Below, piece after piece: positions 51,644-61,511 of a stretch of 64,000 nt of DNA. Positions within the stretch are counted from its first letter, which is position 1. The number at the start of each line of letters is the position of its first letter. Under the pieces are notes generated by a model that made no database searches, had not been told where the DNA came from, and saw only the letters and a program-made list of their open reading frames with translations. A program made the translations under genes and the position numbers. The stretch is from Vibrio sinaloensis (lineage in GTDB: Bacteria; Pseudomonadota; Gammaproteobacteria; Enterobacterales; Vibrionaceae): assembly GCF_023195835.1 (NCBI RefSeq), contig NZ_CP096199.1:620001-684000 (forward strand). The letters are read 5' to 3'.

Positions 51644-52852
51644 ATGCGTAAGTTAACGATTCTCGGTGCAACAGGCTCAATTGGAGCGAGCACGTTTAAG
51701 GTACTTGAACAAAATCCTGAGCAGTTTTCAGTGGTTGCCTTGGCTGCTGGGCGTAATGTCGCGAAAATGCGCGAGCTGTGTCTGAAATGGCAGCCTAAGT
51801 TTGCCGTGATGGCGGATGAAGGTGCCGCTAAGCAATTGCAGTTGCAGCTCTCAGAATTGGAGCTGGCAACTCAAGTACGTTTTGGCGTCGACGCAATGTG
51901 CGACGTCTCCTCGATGGATGAAGTCGATACGGTTATGGCGGCGATCGTCGGTGCGGCAGGTTTGTTGCCCACGATGGCGGCTGTCAAAGCCGGTAAACGG
52001 GTACTGCTTGCCAATAAAGAAGCCTTGGTTATGTCTGGGCAACTGTTTATTGATGCTGTTGAACGCTATGGCGCTGAGCTATTGCCGGTGGATAGCGAGC
52101 ACAATGCAATTTTTCAATGCCTGCCTAGTGATGTACAGACCCAACTGGGTCGATGCGATTTGGCAAGTCACGGCATTTCGCACCTGCTGCTTACAGGCTC
52201 AGGCGGTCCTTTCCGTTATAGCGATATTGAAACGCTCAGTAGCGTCACGCCAGAGCAGGCCATTGCACATCCAAACTGGTCTATGGGGCCAAAGATCTCG
52301 GTTGACTCGGCAACCATGATGAACAAAGGATTGGAATATATAGAAGCGAAATGGCTGTTCAATACCCGTCGTGAGCAGTTGAAAGTGTTAATCCATCCAC
52401 AATCGGTTATTCACTCTATGGTTCAGTATAAAGATGGTTCTGTACTGGCCCAAATGGGAGAACCTGACATGGCGACGCCGATTGCGCTCACCCTATCATA
52501 CCCACAGCGCGTCTCTGCGGGTGTAGCGCCGCTTGATTTTACTCAAGTGGGCGAGCTCAGCTTCTTGCAACCAGATTACCAACGTTATCCGTGCTTGAAG
52601 CTCGCGATTGACGCGTGCTATGAAGGTCAACATGCGACTACAGCGCTCAATGCAGCCAACGAAGTGGCAGTGGAAGCATTTCTCAAGCGTCGGCTCCGTT
52701 TTACCGACATCGCCGTGGTCAATCAAATCGTGACCGAACAGCTTTGTGCTAGTCATAGCTCGTCTTCCTGTCATGACTTGGAAAGCATACTCGAGCTCGA
52801 TAGAATGGCGAGAGAGTTAGCGGTCGATAGAGTAAGTGAGCGTCAGTTATGA
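51644..52852 (+). CDS. ispC: 1-deoxy-D-xylulose 5-phosphate reductoisomerase
   Basis: IspC (Dxr) commits carbon to the MEP pathway of isoprenoid synthesis. The 402-residue protein has the NADPH site [17 protein letters not shown], the metal-binding region [14 protein letters not shown], and the conserved LTGSGGPFR and [23 protein letters not shown] stretches. It feeds uppS upstream in the same cluster. Its last four bases overlap the rseP start (ATGA). Confidence 0.96.
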   Translation: MRKLTILGATGSIGASTFKVLEQNPEQFSVVALAAGRNVAKMRELCLKWQPKFAVMADEGAAKQLQLQLSELELATQVRFGVDAMCDVSSMDEVDTVMAAIVGAAGLLPTMAAVKAGKRVLLANKEALVMSGQLFIDAVERYGAELLPVDSEHNAIFQCLPSDVQTQLGRCDLASHGISHLLLTGSGGPFRYSDIETLSSVTPEQAIAHPNWSMGPKISVDSATMMNKGLEYIEAKWLFNTRREQLKVLIHPQSVIHSMVQYKDGSVLAQMGEPDMATPIALTLSYPQRVSAGVAPLDFTQVGELSFLQPDYQRYPCLKLAIDACYEGQHATTALNAANEVAVEAFLKRRLRFTDIAVVNQIVTEQLCASHSSSSCHDLESILELDRMARELAVDRVSERQL

Positions 52853-54207
52853 GCGGTATTATTTGGAACTTTGTCTCATTCATCGTTGCGCTGGGCATTT
52901 TGGTTGCTGTGCACGAGTTTGGTCACTTCTGGGTTGCACGTCGCTGCGGCGTCAAAGTCGAGAAATTTTCGATTGGATTTGGTAAATCGATTTGGAGCCG
53001 AGTCGCAAAAGATGGTACCGAATACAGCCTGTCGATCATCCCACTTGGCGGTTATGTCAAAATGCTCGACTCTCGCGTCGACGAGGTCGCAGAACAAGAT
53101 CGCCGCTTTGCTTTTGATACTAAGCCGCTATGGAAGCGCACTGCCATTGTTGCCGCAGGTCCTATATTTAACTTCCTATTTGCCATCTTCGCCTATTGGC
53201 TGGTATTCCTGATTGGTGTGCCTGCGGTTAAGCCGGTGGTGGGTCAAGTGACCCCTTATTCTATCGCAGCAGAAGCCGGTCTAGAGTCCGGCATGGAACT
53301 AAAGGCGGTTTCTGGCGTCAAAACTGCGGATTGGGAGTCGGTGAACATGGGGCTGATTTCTCATATTGGCGACAGTCAGTTGACTTTAACCGTCGCTCCA
53401 GCAGGTGAGGTTGGCGTTGAAGAAACCAAGCGACTGGATTTAACCAATTGGAACTTTGACCCAGAGAAAGAGTCTGCTATGGCAGCGCTCGGGTTCATGC
53501 CTTACACACCTGATATCATCGCACGTATTACTAGCGTCTCGCAGCAAGGGGCCGGAGATAAGGCTGGCTTGCAAGTCGGCGATCTATTACTGGATATCGA
53601 TGGGGTTGAGATAACAAACTGGCAGCAGGTGGTGGATAAGATTCAGCAAAGTCCTAACCAACCACTTGCACTTAACGTAGAGCGAGACGGTGCCAAGGTA
53701 GAGCTCACCTTGATACCGGAGAGTCGAACCTTATCCGGCGATCGCGTGGTTGGTTTTGCAGGAATCGCTCCCGAAGTCGCAGAATGGCCAGAAAATTATC
53801 GCTTCGATTTGCAATATGGTGTAATTGAATCAGTCGGTAAGGCAATTGAAAAAACTGGTCAGGTGATCAACCTCACCATCAGCATGCTCAAGAAATTGAT
53901 TGTTGGCGATGTAGGTTTAAATAACCTCAGCGGACCGATATCGATCGCAAAGGGCGCGGGAACAACAGCCGATTATGGCTTGGTGTACTTCTTAGGTTTT
54001 CTCGCCCTGATTAGCGTTAATTTAGGGATTATTAACCTAGTCCCTTTGCCAATGTTAGACGGTGGGCATCTGTTGTTTTTTGCCATCGAAGCCATCATCA
54101 AGCGTCCTGTACCAGAGAAGTTTCAGGAAGTGGGCTACCGTCTGGGCGGAGCAATTATCTTCTCATTAATGATTGTGGCAATTTTCAATGACTTTGCTCG
54201 CTTGTAA
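52849..54207 (+). CDS. rseP: Site-2 zinc metalloprotease RseP
   Basis: RseP cleaves the anti-sigma factor RseA inside the membrane to release sigma-E, and also clears remnant signal peptides. The 452-residue protein has the zinc motif [12 protein letters not shown] in its first helix, two periplasmic PDZ domains (about residues 115-200 and 205-300; [12 protein letters not shown] and [15 protein letters not shown] are the carboxylate-loop regions), and the second metal element [13 protein letters not shown]. It is coupled to ispC by a four-base overlap and precedes bamA. Confidence 0.95.
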   Translation: MSGIIWNFVSFIVALGILVAVHEFGHFWVARRCGVKVEKFSIGFGKSIWSRVAKDGTEYSLSIIPLGGYVKMLDSRVDEVAEQDRRFAFDTKPLWKRTAIVAAGPIFNFLFAIFAYWLVFLIGVPAVKPVVGQVTPYSIAAEAGLESGMELKAVSGVKTADWESVNMGLISHIGDSQLTLTVAPAGEVGVEETKRLDLTNWNFDPEKESAMAALGFMPYTPDIIARITSVSQQGAGDKAGLQVGDLLLDIDGVEITNWQQVVDKIQQSPNQPLALNVERDGAKVELTLIPESRTLSGDRVVGFAGIAPEVAEWPENYRFDLQYGVIESVGKAIEKTGQVINLTISMLKKLIVGDVGLNNLSGPISIAKGAGTTADYGLVYFLGFLALISVNLGIINLVPLPMLDGGHLLFFAIEAIIKRPVPEKFQEVGYRLGGAIIFSLMIVAIFNDFARL

Positions 54208-54245
54208 CAGGGCATAGGTTGAAGTAAGGAATAACTAAAACACAT

Positions 54246-56657
54246 ATGGCGATGAAAAATATTCTGTTTGCATCTTTGTTGGCGACCAGTGTCAGTGCAA
54301 ACGGTGCCGAGAACTTTGTAGTTCAAGACATTCAAGTAGAAGGTTTACAGCGCGTAGCATTGGGTGCAGCTTTGCTGAAAATGCCCGTTCGTATCGGTGA
54401 TACTGTTGACGGCCAAGATGTGGCTGAGATTATTCGTGCGCTTTACGCGACGGGTAACTTCGAAGACATTAAAGTGTTACGCGACAACAATGTATTGATG
54501 GTGCAGGTCAAAGAGCGTCCAACCATTGCTAGCATCTCTTTTTCAGGCAATAAGGCGATCAAAGAAGAACAATTGCAACAAAACCTTGATGCCTCAGGGA
54601 TTCGTGTCGGTGATGCGCTCGACAGAACCACCTTATCGACCATTGAAAAGGGGCTTGAAGACTTCTACTACAGCGTAGGTAAGTACAATGCGACGGTAAA
54701 AGCGGTTGTGACACCCTTGCCGCGTAACCGAAGTGACTTGAAGTTTGTCTTTACAGAAGGTGTGTCGGCTAAAATCAAACAAATTAACTTCATTGGAAAC
54801 AAACAATACTCCGATGAAGAGCTGCTTAGTCGTTTTGACCTCAACGTTGATGTGGCGTGGTGGAACTTCCTGTCTGACGATAAGTATCAAAAACAGGTAC
54901 TAGCCGGTGATATCGAGGCGCTCAAGTCTTACTATCTTGACCGTGGTTACCTCAAATTCCGTATCGACTCTACCCAAGTCGCTATTTCGCCGGATAAGAA
55001 AGGCGTTTACATTACGCTCGGTCTGGACGAAGGGTTACCTTACACTGTAGAAGACGTGAAATTCCGCGGTGAGCTCCTGGGTAGAGAAAGAGACTTTCAA
55101 GATCTGGTTACTTTTATCCCAGGTGAAACTTATAACGGCTCAGCCGTGACCAGTTTAGAAGAACAGGTTAAGAGCTTGCTTGGTGAAGCAGGCTATGCTT
55201 ATCCTCAAGTTCGTACCATTCCTGAATTCGACGATGAAAACCAATCGGTATCACTGGTCGTGAACGTAGAAGCGGGCAATCGCATCTATGTCCGTGATAT
55301 TCGCTTTGTCGGTAACAACTCGACTAAAGACGAAGTGTTGCGCCGTGAAATGCGTCAGATGGAAGGCAGTTGGTTAAACTCTAGATCGATCGAAACGGGT
55401 AAAGATCGTCTGAACCGTCTTGGCTTCTTTGAAACCGTCGATGTACAAACGGTGCGTGTACCAGGCAGTGACGACCAAGTCGATTTAGTCTATAACGTCA
55501 AAGAAGCTAACTCGGGCAGTGTTAACTTTGGTGTAGGCTACGGTACTGAGTCTGGGGTGAGCTTCCAGGTCGGTCTGCAACAAGATAACTTTGCCGGAAG
55601 TGGCAATCGCGTTGGTATTAGTGCGATGACGAATAAATACCAGAAAAACGTGAGCCTAGATTACCGTGACCCATACTGGAACCTCGATGGAGTCAGTCTC
55701 GGTGGTAAGATCTACTACAACGAGTTTGAAGCGTCTGAAGCGGGTATTGTTGACTATACCAACCAAAGTTACGGTGCGAGCTTAACCTGGGGTTTCCCGT
55801 TTGATGAGTTAAACCGTTTTGATTTTGGTTTTGGCTATACACACAACAAGATCGGTAATGTGCCTTCTTACGATCAAGCTCAACGTTTTGCCCAGAGTAT
55901 TGGTCAGCCAGAAGGGGACATTTTAACCAACGATTTTGATGTTAACGTTTCATGGACGCGAAACAACCTCAATCGAGGTTATTTCCCTACCGCAGGTAAC
56001 TATCAAAATGCGTTCGCCAAAGCGACGGTACCTGGCTCAGATGCCCAGTACTTCAAGATACAGTACGATGCTAGGCAGTACGTGCCACTGACTAAGAAAC
56101 ATGAATTTACCCTACTCATGCGTGGTCGCTTAGGTTACGGTAATGGCTATGGTAAAACGGATGGCAACGACAACTTGTTCCCATTCTATGAAAACTACTA
56201 CGCTGGTGGTTTTACCACACTGCGAGGATTTGGTTCAAATAGGGTCGGCCCGAAAGCGGTTTATACCACCAATGGTAACCCAGATACTTGTAATACCTCA
56301 CGTTGTGTTTCGGCAACAGATGACTCTGTTGGCGGTAATGCGGTGGCGTTGGCGAGTTTAGAACTTATTGTCCCAACACCGTTTGCTTCTGATGAGGCAA
56401 GAAACCAAATTCGTACCAGCGTGTTTGTTGATGCGGCGAGCGTTTGGGATACCGAGTTTGTGTATGATCCGAAATACAAAGGCCAGCGATACTATATGGA
56501 CTACTCGGATCCGATGAACTACCGTTCCTCTTTCGGTGCAGCATTGCAATGGATGTCTCCGATGGGACCACTGGTATTCTCGATCGCTAAACCAATCAAA
56601 TCTTACGAGGGTGATGATGAAGAATTCTTCACTTTCACTATCGGAAACACCTTCTAA
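54246..56657 (+). CDS. bamA: Outer membrane protein assembly factor BamA
   Basis: BamA is the core of the machine that folds beta-barrel proteins into the outer membrane. The 803-residue precursor has a signal peptide (NILFASLLATSVSANGA), five POTRA repeats (about residues 22-420, the first starting FVVQDIQVEGLQRV) and a 16-strand barrel with the lid motif TLRGFGSNRVGP and the final phenylalanine (FFTFTIGNTF). An ATG two codons downstream (MKNILF) is an alternative start. It is followed by skp, as in other gamma-proteobacteria. Confidence 0.97.
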   Translation: MAMKNILFASLLATSVSANGAENFVVQDIQVEGLQRVALGAALLKMPVRIGDTVDGQDVAEIIRALYATGNFEDIKVLRDNNVLMVQVKERPTIASISFSGNKAIKEEQLQQNLDASGIRVGDALDRTTLSTIEKGLEDFYYSVGKYNATVKAVVTPLPRNRSDLKFVFTEGVSAKIKQINFIGNKQYSDEELLSRFDLNVDVAWWNFLSDDKYQKQVLAGDIEALKSYYLDRGYLKFRIDSTQVAISPDKKGVYITLGLDEGLPYTVEDVKFRGELLGRERDFQDLVTFIPGETYNGSAVTSLEEQVKSLLGEAGYAYPQVRTIPEFDDENQSVSLVVNVEAGNRIYVRDIRFVGNNSTKDEVLRREMRQMEGSWLNSRSIETGKDRLNRLGFFETVDVQTVRVPGSDDQVDLVYNVKEANSGSVNFGVGYGTESGVSFQVGLQQDNFAGSGNRVGISAMTNKYQKNVSLDYRDPYWNLDGVSLGGKIYYNEFEASEAGIVDYTNQSYGASLTWGFPFDELNRFDFGFGYTHNKIGNVPSYDQAQRFAQSIGQPEGDILTNDFDVNVSWTRNNLNRGYFPTAGNYQNAFAKATVPGSDAQYFKIQYDARQYVPLTKKHEFTLLMRGRLGYGNGYGKTDGNDNLFPFYENYYAGGFTTLRGFGSNRVGPKAVYTTNGNPDTCNTSRCVSATDDSVGGNAVALASLELIVPTPFASDEARNQIRTSVFVDAASVWDTEFVYDPKYKGQRYYMDYSDPMNYRSSFGAALQWMSPMGPLVFSIAKPIKSYEGDDEEFFTFTIGNTF

Positions 56658-56672
56658 CTAGAGGAAATTATT

Positions 56673-57182
56673 GTGAATAAAACATTTAAAGCGGCCAGCC
56701 TGAGTCTTGCACTTATGACCTCTTCTTTGTTTGTGAATGCAGCAGAGGCGGCTCAGAAAATTGGTTACATTAACACGGCGCAAGTGTTTCAAGAGCTTCC
56801 TCAACGTGAAGTCATTCAACAAAAAATGCAAGAAGACTTTAAAGATAAAGCGGATGAGTTGAAGGCGATAGATGCCAAAGCCAAAACCAAGTTTGAAAAA
56901 CTTCAGCGTGATGGCGAGTTGATGACATCTGAAGAAGTAGAAAAACTACGTATTGAGATTGGTCAGCTTAAGAATGAGTTCGAAATCAAAGCCAAGTCTT
57001 TTGATACTGCGCAGAAACGTCGTGAAGCAGAAGAGAAACAAAAGCTGTTTAAAGCGATTCAAGAGGCAGTGAAAAAAGTGGCCGAGAAAGAAGGTTATGA
57101 CATCATTGTCGACATCCAAACCATGCAATACGGTAAGCCAGAATTCAACATTTCTGAGCAAGTTATTGACGAACTGAACTAA
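56673..57182 (+). CDS. skp: Periplasmic chaperone Skp (OmpH)
   Basis: Skp is a trimeric periplasmic chaperone that holds unfolded outer-membrane proteins for BamA. The 169-residue precursor has a signal peptide (NKTFKAASLSLALMTSSLFVNAAEA), a small beta body beginning KIGYINTAQVFQELPQ, and long charged coiled-coil arms (about 45-140). The start is a GTG behind AGAGGAAA. It sits between bamA and lpxD, six bases before the latter, so outer-membrane protein and lipid A synthesis are co-expressed. Confidence 0.94.
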   Translation: MNKTFKAASLSLALMTSSLFVNAAEAAQKIGYINTAQVFQELPQREVIQQKMQEDFKDKADELKAIDAKAKTKFEKLQRDGELMTSEEVEKLRIEIGQLKNEFEIKAKSFDTAQKRREAEEKQKLFKAIQEAVKKVAEKEGYDIIVDIQTMQYGKPEFNISEQVIDELN

Positions 57183-57188
57183 ATCTTT

Positions 57189-58220
57189 ATGACTACACTT
57201 TCGTTAGCCGAACTGGCGACCATTACCGGAGGTGTGCTACATGGGGACGAGTCAGCGACAGTCACCATGGTTGCACCGATGGATAAAGCACAATCAGGTC
57301 ATGTCACCTTTTTGTCTAATCCCAAATATGCCAAGCATTTGGCACAGTGCCAAGCGACCGTGGTTATGGTCAAACAAGCGCAACGCGACCAAGCGAGTGG
57401 CAACGTTCTTGTTGTCGATGACCCATATGTCGCGTTTGCCAAAGTCGCGCAAGCTTTAGATACCACTCCTGCGCCTTCCAGCGACATTGCGCCTTCCGCG
57501 GTGGTTGCGCAAGATGCGAAACTGGGTAGTAATGTTTCGATTGGTGCAAATGCTGTGATTGAATCAGGGGCGGAGCTGGCTGATAGCGTGGTGATTGGCG
57601 CTGGCTGTTTTGTCGGTAAAAATGCCAAGCTGGGTACTAACACCAAATTATGGTCAAACGTTAGTATCTACCACGAAGTACAACTGGGTTCAGATTGTTT
57701 GGTACAAGCGAATACCGTTATTGGTTCTGATGGTTTTGGTTACGCGAACGAAAAGGGCGAGTGGGTGAAAATTCCTCAGCTTGGCTCGGTTCGTATTGGT
57801 AACCGAGTCGAAATCGGTGCTTGTACTACCATCGACCGAGGTGCGCTTGACGATACAGTTATCGAGGATAATGTGATTCTCGATAATCAGATCCAAATCG
57901 CGCACAACGTACACATCGGATATGGTACCGCTATGGCTGGTGGTACCATTGTCGCCGGCAGTACTACCATTGGTAAGTACTGTATCATTGGCGGTGGCAG
58001 TGTGATTAACGGTCACATCGAAATTGCCGATGGTGTCACCATTACCGGAATGGGAATGGTGATGCGCGGTATTGATGAAAAAGGGATGTACTCTTCAGGT
58101 ATTCCTCTGCAACCCAATAAAGAGTGGCGTAAGACAGCGGCTCGCGTTCATCGCATTGATGAGATGAACAAGCGTTTGAAAGCTGTAGAAAAGCAGCTAG
58201 AGCACCGAGAAGACGCCTAG
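57189..58220 (+). CDS. lpxD: UDP-3-O-acylglucosamine N-acyltransferase
   Basis: LpxD adds the second acyl chain in lipid A synthesis. The 343-residue protein has an N-terminal substrate domain ([14 protein letters not shown], then [14 protein letters not shown]) and a left-handed beta-helix of hexapeptide repeats from about residue 100 ([20 protein letters not shown] onward). The catalytic histidine is in [14 protein letters not shown]. It is third in the bamA-skp-lpxD run; a terminator lies between it and fabZ. Confidence 0.96.
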   Translation: MTTLSLAELATITGGVLHGDESATVTMVAPMDKAQSGHVTFLSNPKYAKHLAQCQATVVMVKQAQRDQASGNVLVVDDPYVAFAKVAQALDTTPAPSSDIAPSAVVAQDAKLGSNVSIGANAVIESGAELADSVVIGAGCFVGKNAKLGTNTKLWSNVSIYHEVQLGSDCLVQANTVIGSDGFGYANEKGEWVKIPQLGSVRIGNRVEIGACTTIDRGALDDTVIEDNVILDNQIQIAHNVHIGYGTAMAGGTIVAGSTTIGKYCIIGGGSVINGHIEIADGVTITGMGMVMRGIDEKGMYSSGIPLQPNKEWRKTAARVHRIDEMNKRLKAVEKQLEHREDA

Positions 58221-58236
58221 TTCTAATGGAAGTAAA

Positions 58237-58264
58237 AAAAGGCTCGCGTATTGCGGGTCTTTTT
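58237..58264 (+). terminator. Terminator-like hairpin between lpxD and fabZ
   Basis: AAAAGGCTCGC pairs with GCGGGTCTTTT (two G-U pairs), loop GTATT, then TTTTT. It may reduce rather than stop transcription into fabZ. Confidence 0.7.
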
Positions 58265-58316
58265 CATCTATAATGCCCGTCAGATAGAAATTAGCATCCA
58301 ACATAGGAATATGACT

Positions 58317-58769
58317 TTGACTACTGAAAATAAAACGATGAACATCACTGAAATTCAGGAACTGCTGCCTCATCGCTACCCGTTTTTGCTGATTGATCGT
58401 GTCATCGATTTTCAAGAAGAAAAATATCTAACAGCGATTAAAAACGTTTCAGTCAATGAGCCTCAGTTTACCGGTCATTTCCCTCAACTTCCTGTTTTCC
58501 CAGGCGTACTTATCCTTGAAGCCATGGCTCAGGCGACGGGTCTGCTGGCGTTCAAATCGTTTGGTGCTCCGTCAGAGAACGAGCTTTACTATTTTGCTAG
58601 TGTGGATGGGGCAAAATTCCGCAAGCCGGTTGTGCCTGGTGACCAACTGGTGATTGAAGTAGAATTTATCAAAGAGCGCCGTGGCATTGCTGCATTCAAA
58701 GGCACAGCAAAAGTAGACGGTGAAGTTGTATGTTCAGCCGAGCTTAAGTGTGCTCGCCGAGAGTTTTAA
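58317..58769 (+). CDS. fabZ: 3-hydroxyacyl-ACP dehydratase FabZ
   Basis: FabZ dehydrates hydroxyacyl-ACP in fatty acid elongation. The TTG at 58317 gives [20 protein letters not shown] and 150 residues, matching known Vibrio proteins, with TAGGAA nine bases upstream; ATG codons at 58311 and 58338 are alternatives. Catalytic residues are the histidine in [21 protein letters not shown] (the GHFP histidine) and the glutamate in LILEAMAQ. It lies between lpxD and lpxA, sharing the hydroxyacyl-ACP pool with both, and ends one base before lpxA. Confidence 0.94.
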   Translation: MTTENKTMNITEIQELLPHRYPFLLIDRVIDFQEEKYLTAIKNVSVNEPQFTGHFPQLPVFPGVLILEAMAQATGLLAFKSFGAPSENELYYFASVDGAKFRKPVVPGDQLVIEVEFIKERRGIAAFKGTAKVDGEVVCSAELKCARREF

Positions 58770-58770
58770 T

Positions 58771-59559
58771 ATGATTCATGAAACAGCTCAGATCCATCCT
58801 TCAGCTGTCATTGAAGGAGACGTAACCATAGCAGCGAATGTGACTGTTGGTCCTTTCACTTATATCTCAGGCACGATTGAGATTGGTGAGGGCACCGAGG
58901 TCATGTCTCACGTTGTTATCAAGGGCCACACCACCATTGGTAAAGAGAACCGCATATTTCCTCATGCGGTGATTGGTGAAGAGAACCAAGACAAGAAGTA
59001 CGGTGGCGAAGCAACCACCGTGGTGATTGGTGATCGCAATGTGATTCGCGAAGCGGTTCAAATTCACCGTGGCACAACACAAGACAAAGCCACGACTGTG
59101 ATTGGTAATGACAACCTGTTGTGTGTCAATGCACATATCGCCCATGACGTCATCGTGGGTAACCACACGCATGTCGGCAACAATGCCATTTTAGGTGGCC
59201 ATGTAACGGTTGAAGATTACGCGGGCGTCATGGCGCTGTCTGCCATTCATCCATTTTGTAAAGTGGGTGCGTACAGTTACATTGGTGGCTGCTCTGCGGT
59301 GGTCAAAGATGTTCCTCCCTACGTATTGGCGCAAGGTAACCACGCAACACCATTTGGTTTGAACCTGGTCGGTTTGCAGCGTAATGGTTTTGAAAAAGCA
59401 GAACTTCGCGCACTACGTAATGCGTACAAAGAGTTTTACCGTGCAGGCAAAACTCAGGCAGAAGCGAAACTCGCGCTGGAAGAGATGGCGAAAGACTGGC
59501 CGTCAATCAAACACTTTATTGAGTTTGTGGAAACCTCAGAGCGTGGCGTTATTCGCTAA
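58771..59559 (+). CDS. lpxA: UDP-N-acetylglucosamine acyltransferase
   Basis: LpxA performs the first acylation of lipid A synthesis. The ATG at 58771 (MIHETAQIHPSAVIEGDVTI) gives 262 residues, the family length; a frame opening 51 bases earlier lies within fabZ and is rejected. The beta-helix hexapeptide repeats fill the first two thirds, with the catalytic histidine in NAHIAHDVIVGNHTHVGN, followed by a helical C-terminal domain (FEKAELRALRNAYKEFYR). It is preceded by fabZ and followed by lpxB. Confidence 0.96.
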   Translation: MIHETAQIHPSAVIEGDVTIAANVTVGPFTYISGTIEIGEGTEVMSHVVIKGHTTIGKENRIFPHAVIGEENQDKKYGGEATTVVIGDRNVIREAVQIHRGTTQDKATTVIGNDNLLCVNAHIAHDVIVGNHTHVGNNAILGGHVTVEDYAGVMALSAIHPFCKVGAYSYIGGCSAVVKDVPPYVLAQGNHATPFGLNLVGLQRNGFEKAELRALRNAYKEFYRAGKTQAEAKLALEEMAKDWPSIKHFIEFVETSERGVIR

Positions 59560-59580
59560 TTGCACGCTCACGTAAATAAC

Positions 59581-59614
59581 AAAAGATCGTCGCTATTTGG
59601 CTGCGGTCTTTTTT
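59581..59614 (+). terminator. Terminator-like hairpin between lpxA and lpxB
   Basis: AAAAGATCG pairs with CGGTCTTTT over nine bases (one G-U) and is followed by TT. It could trim lpxB expression relative to lpxA. Confidence 0.65.
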
Positions 59615-59650
59615 GCGTTTTATAGCAATCCATCAATAGGTAATCGAACA

Positions 59651-60805
59651 ATGGCAAAACCGCTAAGAATTGGAATTGTGGCTGGCGAATTGTCAGGTGA
59701 TACGCTCGGTGAAGGTTTTATCCGCGCAATCAAAGCACAGTACCCTGATGCTGAATTTGTTGGTATCGGAGGGCCCAAAATGCAGGCTCTAGGGTGTGAA
59801 TCGCTGTTCGATATGGAAGAGTTGGCGGTGATGGGCCTGGTCGAGGTGCTTGGTCGTTTACCGCGGCTGTTAAAAGTGAAAGCTGAATTGGTGCGCTATT
59901 TCAAAGACAACCCACCGGATGTGTTTGTCGGTATTGATGCGCCAGATTTTAACCTACGCCTCGAGCTTGACCTAAAACAGTCTGGAATAAAAACGGTTCA
60001 CTACGTGAGCCCATCAGTATGGGCATGGCGTCCCAAACGTATCTTCAAAATTGATGCGGCAACCGATCTGGTTTTGGCTTTTCTACCGTTTGAGAAAGCG
60101 TTCTACGACAAATATAACGTCGCGTGTGAGTTTGTCGGCCATACCTTGGCGGATGCGATTCCACTGAAACCCGAACAAGCACCAGCAAGAGCAGAGCTCA
60201 ACTTAGCGCCAGATAAAAAATGGCTCGCGGTTTTACCTGGAAGTCGTGGTGGAGAAGTGGGGCTAATTGCCAAACCCTTTATCCAAACTTGTCGTCAAAT
60301 CAGACAAAAATACCCAGATATCGGTTTTGTTGTTGCAGCAGTGAATGAAAAACGCCGCCAGCAATTCGAGGAGATTTGGCAAGCTGAAGCGCCAGAGCTC
60401 GATTTTGTCATTGTCCAAGATACGGCGCGCAATGTCATTACTGCCTCGGATGCCGTGTTGCTCGCGTCAGGTACGGTCGCGTTAGAGTGCATGTTACTCA
60501 AGCGTCCTATGGTGGTGGGCTACAAAGTGAACCGACTGACCGGCTGGCTAGTGCAAAAGCTGGCGATCACTAAGTACGTTTCTCTGCCCAATATCTTGGC
60601 CGACGAACTGTTAGTGAAAGAGCTGTTGCTTGATGAGTGTGAACCAGAGTTCTTGGTTCCCGCTGTCGAAGAGATGTTAACCCAAGACAATCACGCTTTG
60701 ATTGAGCGTTTTACCGCAATGCATCAGTTGATTCGTAAAGATGCGGATGTGCAATCTGCGCAAGCGGTCCTGAAGTTAATTGGTAAAGAGAATCACAATG
60801 ACTAA
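59651..60805 (+). CDS. lpxB: Lipid-A-disaccharide synthase
   Basis: LpxB condenses the two lipid A precursors to the disaccharide at the inner membrane. The ATG at 59651 ([20 protein letters not shown]) gives 384 residues, the usual length; an upstream ATG at 59597 overlaps the terminator-like hairpin. Family motifs [37 protein letters not shown] and LPGSRGGEV are present. Its stop overlaps the rnhB start by eight bases. Confidence 0.96.
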   Translation: MAKPLRIGIVAGELSGDTLGEGFIRAIKAQYPDAEFVGIGGPKMQALGCESLFDMEELAVMGLVEVLGRLPRLLKVKAELVRYFKDNPPDVFVGIDAPDFNLRLELDLKQSGIKTVHYVSPSVWAWRPKRIFKIDAATDLVLAFLPFEKAFYDKYNVACEFVGHTLADAIPLKPEQAPARAELNLAPDKKWLAVLPGSRGGEVGLIAKPFIQTCRQIRQKYPDIGFVVAAVNEKRRQQFEEIWQAEAPELDFVIVQDTARNVITASDAVLLASGTVALECMLLKRPMVVGYKVNRLTGWLVQKLAITKYVSLPNILADELLVKELLLDECEPEFLVPAVEEMLTQDNHALIERFTAMHQLIRKDADVQSAQAVLKLIGKENHND

Positions 60806-61436
60806 GCAAGAATTAGCGCCTTTTGAGTACCCTGTTGGCTATCAATGTATTGCCGGTGTGGATGAGGTCGGTCGCGGACCTTTGGTTGGTGATGTCGTGA
60901 CGGCTGCTGTTATTCTCGACCCGAATAACCCAATCGAAGGGCTTAACGACTCTAAGAAGCTGTCAGAGAAAAAACGCCTAGCGCTGCTGCCTGAGATCAA
61001 ACAAAAGGCGTTAGCATGGTCGGTGGGCCGCTGTACGCCACAGGAAATCGACGAGCTGAATATCTTGCAAGCGACTATGGTCGCGATGCAAAGAGCCATC
61101 GCTGGATTAGCCATTCAGCCTGATTTGGCTTTGATTGATGGCAACCGTTGCCCCGAGTTAGCTATGGATGCTCAAGCGGTGGTGAAAGGCGACCTGCGTG
61201 TTGCCGAAATTAGTGCCGCCTCGATCATCGCCAAGGTTGTGCGCGATCAAGAGATGGAAGCGCTCGACAAGCTGCATCCTGAATTTGGTTTTGCTCAGCA
61301 CAAGGGCTATCCGACTAAAGCGCACTTCGCAGCGATTGAACAGCATGGGGTGATCGCTGAGCATCGCAAGAGTTTTAAGCCGGTAAAACGCGCGTTAGGC
61401 TTGGAAAAAGGGGATGGGGAGATGCCAACTAATTAG
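60798..61436 (+). CDS. rnhB: Ribonuclease HII
   Basis: RNase HII cuts at ribonucleotides embedded in DNA and at RNA-DNA hybrids. The ATG at 60798 is inside the end of lpxB and is preferred to an earlier frame. The 212-residue protein has the catalytic acidic motif [26 protein letters not shown], and [26 protein letters not shown]. It ends 75 bases before dnaE and follows lpxB, the conserved order lpxB-rnhB-dnaE. Confidence 0.95.
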   Translation: MTKQELAPFEYPVGYQCIAGVDEVGRGPLVGDVVTAAVILDPNNPIEGLNDSKKLSEKKRLALLPEIKQKALAWSVGRCTPQEIDELNILQATMVAMQRAIAGLAIQPDLALIDGNRCPELAMDAQAVVKGDLRVAEISAASIIAKVVRDQEMEALDKLHPEFGFAQHKGYPTKAHFAAIEQHGVIAEHRKSFKPVKRALGLEKGDGEMPTN

Positions 61437-61511
61437 GGTATATCTCCATAGCCATATCACGTAAAATACTTTCACTTTCTTTCCGATTAAGCACGATTTA
61501 CGGAACTTTTC